In this document: positions 60,410 to 64,000 of the stretch, in pieces
Layout of the letters: each line of letters starts with the position of its first letter
How positions within the stretch are numbered: position 1 is the first letter of the stretch
DNA from: Mitsuokella sp047974105
GTDB lineage: Bacteria; Bacillota; Negativicutes; Selenomonadales; Selenomonadaceae
Length of the DNA: 64,000 nt
Assembly: GCF_047974105.1 (NCBI RefSeq)
Contig: NZ_JBHYRS010000006.1
Location: 62,001-126,000 of the forward strand
Direction of reading: 5' to 3'
Translations under genes and position numbers: made by a program
The notes under the pieces: generated by a model
The model's input: the letters and a program-made list of their open reading frames with translations, nothing else
Database searches by the model: none
Told to the model about the DNA's origin: nothing

Positions 60410-60433
60410 AAAAAGTCCAGTACTGGACTTTTT
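60410..60433. repeat. Dispersed palindrome copy 8
   Basis: Core GTCCAGTACTGGAC with A5/T5, between the convergent symporter and CDF genes, right after an ordinary terminator. Confidence 0.9.
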
Positions 60434-60435
60434 GC

Positions 60436-61626
60436 TCACCGGTTGATGCCGAGAGCGGAGATATCCATGTCGGGATCGATGAGAATATCGTAGTCGGGGT
60501 AAGCCTCTTTGACTTCTTTTTCAAGCAGCTCAATCATCTCGGGGATGTTCGTGCCGAACTTCACGACGATATCGAAGCGCATTTCTTTTTTCTTACGGTC
60601 TACGTAGAAGCCGTGGACCTGCAGGAGGTGGTCGCGGTGCTTCATCATGATTTTGTAGACATCTTTGCGGATCTCGATGGCTTTGGGGTCGTTCGTGTTG
60701 TAGGAGTACACGGTAACGCCCATCAGGCGCACGCCGGTTGCGAGGAAAATCCTGTCATGAAGGCGGCGCGTCAGGCGGTCGGCCTGTTCCACGGTCATGG
60801 TGTCAGGCAGGTCGATATGGACGGAGGCGTAATTGCGGTCCGGACCGTAATTGTTGAGCATGAGGTCGTAGGCACCGTGGACTTCCGGCTCCTCGATGAT
60901 AATGGCGCGTATTTTGCGCACGAGCTCGGGGTCCGGCCGTTCGCCGAGCAGGTCGTTCAGGGTCTTTCTCATCATGTCAATGCCGGCTTTGAGGATAAAG
61001 ATGGAAATAATCGCGCCGACATACGCTTCGAGGGAAATCCCCGTGCCAATGTAGATAAACGCCGTTACGAGTACGGAAAGGGACAGCAGCGCGTCAAACA
61101 TGGCATCGGCACCCGACGCTTCCAGGGCATCGGATTCCGCTAAAAATCCCTGGCGCTTCGCGTAGCGTCCCAATTGAATTTTGACAACGATGGCGACGGT
61201 GAGAATCAGCAGGGAAATCGGCGTGTAAGTGGCCATTTCCGGCTCGATGATTTTTTTGACCGATTCCCAGAGGGAAGTCAGGCCGGCATAAAAGACGATG
61301 GCCGCGATGATCATCGCACTGAAATATTCGTAGCGGCCGTGGCCGAAAGGATGTTTCCAGTCCGGCTTGCGGCCCGCGAGTTTCGCTCCGGCCACCGTGA
61401 TGACCGACGAAAGGGCATCCGACAGATTGTTGACAGCATCGAGCAGGATGGCGATGGAATTTGTCGTCAGGCCGACCGCTCCCTTAAAAGCCGCTAGTAA
61501 AATGTTGACGGCAATGCCGATGGCGCTCGTGCGCACGATGATGCGCCCGCGCGCGAGCTGCTCCTGACGTATCTTATGGATATCCTTTATGTTTTGTTCA
61601 TTTTGTTCCTCTGACAAGAACATCAT
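60436..61626 (-). CDS. Cation diffusion facilitator (CDF) metal exporter
   Basis: A 396-residue CDF transporter with six membrane segments and a long C-terminal cytoplasmic domain. The first metal site is DAVNNLSDALSS (DxxxD), and HPFGHGRYEY follows. The second site, ESDALEASGADAMFDAL (xxxxD type), differs from the Zn-type HxxxD, so manganese or iron is a likely substrate, by analogy with MntE-type members. The C-terminal extension (VYSYNTNDPKAIEIRK, about 300-396) is longer than in FieF. ATG at 61626 or 61623; GGAAGAAG precedes. Confidence 0.88.
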   Translation of the reverse strand: MMFLSEEQNEQNIKDIHKIRQEQLARGRIIVRTSAIGIAVNILLAAFKGAVGLTTNSIAILLDAVNNLSDALSSVITVAGAKLAGRKPDWKHPFGHGRYEYFSAMIIAAIVFYAGLTSLWESVKKIIEPEMATYTPISLLILTVAIVVKIQLGRYAKRQGFLAESDALEASGADAMFDALLSLSVLVTAFIYIGTGISLEAYVGAIISIFILKAGIDMMRKTLNDLLGERPDPELVRKIRAIIIEEPEVHGAYDLMLNNYGPDRNYASVHIDLPDTMTVEQADRLTRRLHDRIFLATGVRLMGVTVYSYNTNDPKAIEIRKDVYKIMMKHRDHLLQVHGFYVDRKKKEMRFDIVVKFGTNIPEMIELLEKEVKEAYPDYDILIDPDMDISALGINR

Positions 61627-61743
61627 CTTCTTCCTTGGCAGCCCGCAGGGGGGCTGCCTGTTTTTTCATATCCTGACCATTATAGCGCAAATCGTCAAAG
61701 GATTACAGTGATTTTAGAGAAGAAGGTGCTGTTTGACAGAAAA

Positions 61744-62229
61744 TCAGTTCTCTGGTTTCGGCTTTTTGCGCTTGCCCGTTACCGACTCGACTTCGAGGCA
61801 GTAGACGGCCGTGCGCGGAATGGCGGCCGGATTAAAATAGGCGTTCTCGCCCGGATGGTAATGGTCCATCAGGCAGGCGAGTGAAGCCGCTTTTTCCTCC
61901 TCGGGGACCATATGCAGGCGGCCTTTGCCGACGACGCTTTCATATGCATAGGTGCAGTAGCCCTTATCGGCGAAATACTGCAGCTTGTGTTTCGTGTCCA
62001 TCTCAAATGAGGCGCGGCTGTCGCGGGCCATGAGCTCGAGCTTGCGGCCCTCAAGGGCACTGTGGAAGTGGAGAAAAATCTTTCCGTCGCGTTCCTCAAC
62101 GCCGTAATTTATGGGCAGAATGTAAGGGTAGCCGTCCTCGTCGTTGAGCGCAAGCCGGCAGACCTGCGCTTTTTTCATGACTTCGATGATTTCGGCTCTA
62201 TTCGTGATTTCGCGGTCGTGTCTTCTCAT
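61744..62229 (-). CDS. NimA-like pyridoxamine 5'-phosphate oxidase-fold protein
   Basis: A 161-residue flavin-binding protein starting MRRHDREITNRAEIIEVMKK, with VCRLALNDEDGYPYILPINY, IFLHFHSALEGRKLELMARD and YESVVGKGRLHMV. This is the NimA group, linked in other bacteria to nitroimidazole resistance, though most members have unknown native roles. The second ATG (62229) is preferred: AAAGGATG lies at proper distance, and family members usually begin MRR. An ATG four codons upstream is possible. Confidence 0.88.
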   Translation of the reverse strand: MRRHDREITNRAEIIEVMKKAQVCRLALNDEDGYPYILPINYGVEERDGKIFLHFHSALEGRKLELMARDSRASFEMDTKHKLQYFADKGYCTYAYESVVGKGRLHMVPEEEKAASLACLMDHYHPGENAYFNPAAIPRTAVYCLEVESVTGKRKKPKPEN

Positions 62230-62444
62230 GGGATTATTCATCCTTTCGTTGCAGCTGTACAGATATTAAACTCGTGATTTAATTCTCCCTTTTACGTGAA
62301 ATATCCTGCAGGTCTATTGCCAAAATATAATATATGAAATTTACAATTGACAAGACAATTGCCGTGGGTTGGGCAGGAAATCATCATTTAGACAAGAAAA
62401 TAATAAGAGAATAAATTTTTTATATTTGAGAAGGAGAGATGCAT

Positions 62445-63443
62445 ATGTTGGACCGTATTTTAGGAGCCTTGTACGGCATGGCTCTGGGGGATTCGATGGG
62501 CATGCCGTCGGAGCTTCTGAGCCGCCGCAAAATCAAGGAAGTCTTTGGCGAGATCAAGACGTTTGAGGACAGTCCGTCGGCCAATCCGGCGGCCATAGGC
62601 CTGAAGAAGGGCGAGTTCACGGATGACACAGCACAGGCTTTGATCATCGTGGATTCCCTGATGGAGAACAACTATGTACCGGACAAGCGCATCATTGCGA
62701 AGAATCTGATTAAGTGGGCCGTTGACACGGATGCCTTTGCCAAGAACATCTTAGGGCAGAGTTCCAAGGCCGCCTTACATGCCATTCAGGCAGGGGAGGA
62801 TCCTGAGCCCTATACGGTCAAAGCCGTGACAAACGGCGCTGCCATGCGCATTGCGCCGATTGGCTGCCTGTTTCCGAGCAATGACCTGCCGGGCCTTGCC
62901 AAGTATGTGGCCCGCATCAGCGAAGCCACGCACAAGACGGATGTGACCATTGGCGGTGCCGGCATGGTGGCCGCAGCCGTCAGCGCAGCCCTGGAAGATA
63001 AGTCGTGGGAAGACATCATGAGCACGGCAGAGAACTGCTATATGTTTGCTTCGAGTTACGGCGCTGAGACGTATCAGGCTTCGCCAAAAGCAAGACTCAA
63101 GCTCGCATTGGAGCTGGCAGAGAAGTACCGCGATACGCCGAAACGCTTCTCCCTGTCCATTTACGAAATCATCGGCACGACGACGCTGATGAGCGAGGCT
63201 GTGCCGGCTGCTCTTGCGATGGCGTATTATTACCGCGCCCCGGAGGCCTGCAGTCTGGCCTGTGCGAATCTTGGCGGCGATACGGATACCATCGGGGCTA
63301 TGGCCGTCGCTGTCTGCGGGGCCAAGGCCGGTGCAAACGGCATCCGCAAAGAATTGAAAGATGTACTCGAACGCAGCAACCATGTCGACTTTTCGCATTA
63401 TGCCGAAAGCCTGCTCGAACATCGCGGCAAAGTCAGCTGCTGA
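62445..63443 (+). CDS. ADP-ribosylglycohydrolase (DraG/ADP-RG family)
   Basis: A 332-residue member of the ADP-ribosylglycohydrolase fold with both Mg-binding motifs: GEFTDDTAQ (about 61-69) and LGGDTDTIGAM (about 282-292), plus GALYGMALGDSMGMPSE at the N-terminus. It could remove ADP-ribose from protein or act on a small N-riboside. The following gene is a nucleobase permease, similar in logic to the E. coli yegTUV nucleoside locus, which favours a salvage role. The second ATG (62445) has the better distance to AAGGAGAG. Confidence 0.9.
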   Translation: MLDRILGALYGMALGDSMGMPSELLSRRKIKEVFGEIKTFEDSPSANPAAIGLKKGEFTDDTAQALIIVDSLMENNYVPDKRIIAKNLIKWAVDTDAFAKNILGQSSKAALHAIQAGEDPEPYTVKAVTNGAAMRIAPIGCLFPSNDLPGLAKYVARISEATHKTDVTIGGAGMVAAAVSAALEDKSWEDIMSTAENCYMFASSYGAETYQASPKARLKLALELAEKYRDTPKRFSLSIYEIIGTTTLMSEAVPAALAMAYYYRAPEACSLACANLGGDTDTIGAMAVAVCGAKAGANGIRKELKDVLERSNHVDFSHYAESLLEHRGKVSC

Positions 63444-63481
63444 GATTGATTTGCATCATTGTATATTGAGGAGGAAAACTT

Positions 63482-64000
63482 ATGAGCACGGAAAAAGAAA
63501 CAACATTTTTACCGCCTTCTGAACGGACGGATAAGCCGCGAAGCCTGTTCTTCCTGTACTGCGCGGCCAACATCGGCATTCTCGGTCTCGTTTACGGCGC
63601 CATCATCATCGGCTACAAGCTGAGTTTCATTCAGGCCATTCTCGTCACGGTCATCGGTTCCTTTTCCTTTGGCCTTGTCGGTCTCATGAGTCTGGCCGGA
63701 CATGATACGGGCACGGTGACGTTTGTCCTGTCAAGGGCCTCGTTTGGCTTTAAAGGCAATCTCATTCCAGCTGTGGCAGCTCTCATCAGCCATGCGGGCT
63801 GGCTGTCCATCAACGTCTGTACGGGCGCTTTGACCGTTCTTGCACTTTTTGTCACCTGCGGCCTTGCGACATCGCCTTTGACCATGGGCATTGCGCTGGC
63901 GATTTTCGTGGCATTGATTCTCGTTTCGGTGCTGTTCAGCCATAAGATGCTGATTCGCATGCAGACCATCTGCACATACCTCTTTGGTTTTTTGACACTC
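63482..64000 (+). CDS. NCS1-family purine/cytosine permease (cut by window edge)
   Basis: The first 173 residues of a membrane transporter: a soluble N-terminus (STEKETTFLPPSERTDKPRS), then membrane segments LFFLYCAANIGILGLVYGAI, AILVTVIGSFSFGLVGLMSL and others, with FVLSRASFGFKGNLIPA, the NCS1 signature region. GAGGAGGAAAACTT precedes the ATG. It is 38 bases after the ADP-ribosylglycohydrolase gene on the same strand, so probably one operon. The 3' part is outside the window. Confidence 0.85.
   Translation, partial: MSTEKETTFLPPSERTDKPRSLFFLYCAANIGILGLVYGAIIIGYKLSFIQAILVTVIGSFSFGLVGLMSLAGHDTGTVTFVLSRASFGFKGNLIPAVAALISHAGWLSINVCTGALTVLALFVTCGLATSPLTMGIALAIFVALILVSVLFSHKMLIRMQTICTYLFGFLTL

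Noticed and set aside
1..64000. tRNA, rRNA, relaxase, phage structural and CRISPR-Cas genes
   Set aside because: Looked for on both strands by motif; none was recognised. A degenerate or split case could have been missed by eye.

Overview
The window looks like a strictly anaerobic member of the Negativicutes (Selenomonadaceae-like; Selenomonas, Mitsuokella or Megamonas are plausible). This is inferred from moderately high GC with strong AGGAGG-type ribosome sites, a monomeric [FeFe] hydrogenase, nitroreductases and NimA-like flavoproteins, a DcuC carrier and very large GGDEF/EAL proteins. The genus is a guess. No rRNA, tRNA or core housekeeping gene was seen. The window carries three plasmid-type replication modules, so it is either a large plasmid or chromid, or a chromosomal region that has absorbed plasmids.

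Layout. 1-4.6 kb: peptide or ureido-compound use (a HyuC/AllC-type amidohydrolase facing a DcuC-family carrier and an AbgA-like amidohydrolase). 4.7-7.1 kb: iteron replicon 1, with a frameshifted Rep_3 gene. 7.1-8.5 kb: an AAA/DUF4143 ATPase. 8.6-12.3 kb: a probable RiPP operon (ACGX-repeat precursor, radical SAM/SPASM enzyme, two nitroreductases) facing a LysR regulator. 12.4-17.4 kb: a rhodanese-TtcA-like fusion, an EAL signalling protein and a serine resolvase. 17.5-21.4 kb: arsR-arsM, small redox genes and several decayed or chimeric small genes. 21.6-23.6 kb: an Inc18 (RepE/RepR)-like replicon with an antisense-attenuation leader. 23.7-29.9 kb: a type I restriction-modification operon with an extra acidic protein. 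30-33.4 kb: a flavoprotein, an [FeFe] hydrogenase with two rubredoxin domains, and an internally deleted NhaC antiporter. 33.5-36 kb: a type I toxin-antitoxin locus, an orphan HigA and iteron replicon 2. 36.3-42.8 kb: a giant RelE/UvrD-helicase protein with a coiled-coil partner. 42.9-47.6 kb: a 1567-residue PAS/EAL/GGDEF protein. 47.9-54.9 kb: Hsp20, Crp/Fnr, HtrA, GNAT, HxlR, AraC, SDR and nitroreductase genes. 55-60.3 kb: a ROK-controlled sugar or polyol operon (SDR, FGGY kinase, GPH symporter). 60.4-64 kb: a CDF metal exporter, a NimA-like protein, and an ADP-ribosylglycohydrolase followed by a nucleobase permease.

How it fits together. The two outer parts are ordinary metabolic and stress genes. 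The middle (about 4.7-42 kb) is accessory: replicons, restriction, toxin-antitoxin genes and remnants, a recombinase and two candidate novel systems. Eight near-identical 24-bp palindromes (core GTCCAGTACTGGAC flanked by A5 and T5) sit at gene ends across the whole window, six of them between convergent genes. Several accessory genes (VOC protein, antitoxin, NhaC) show in-frame internal deletions.
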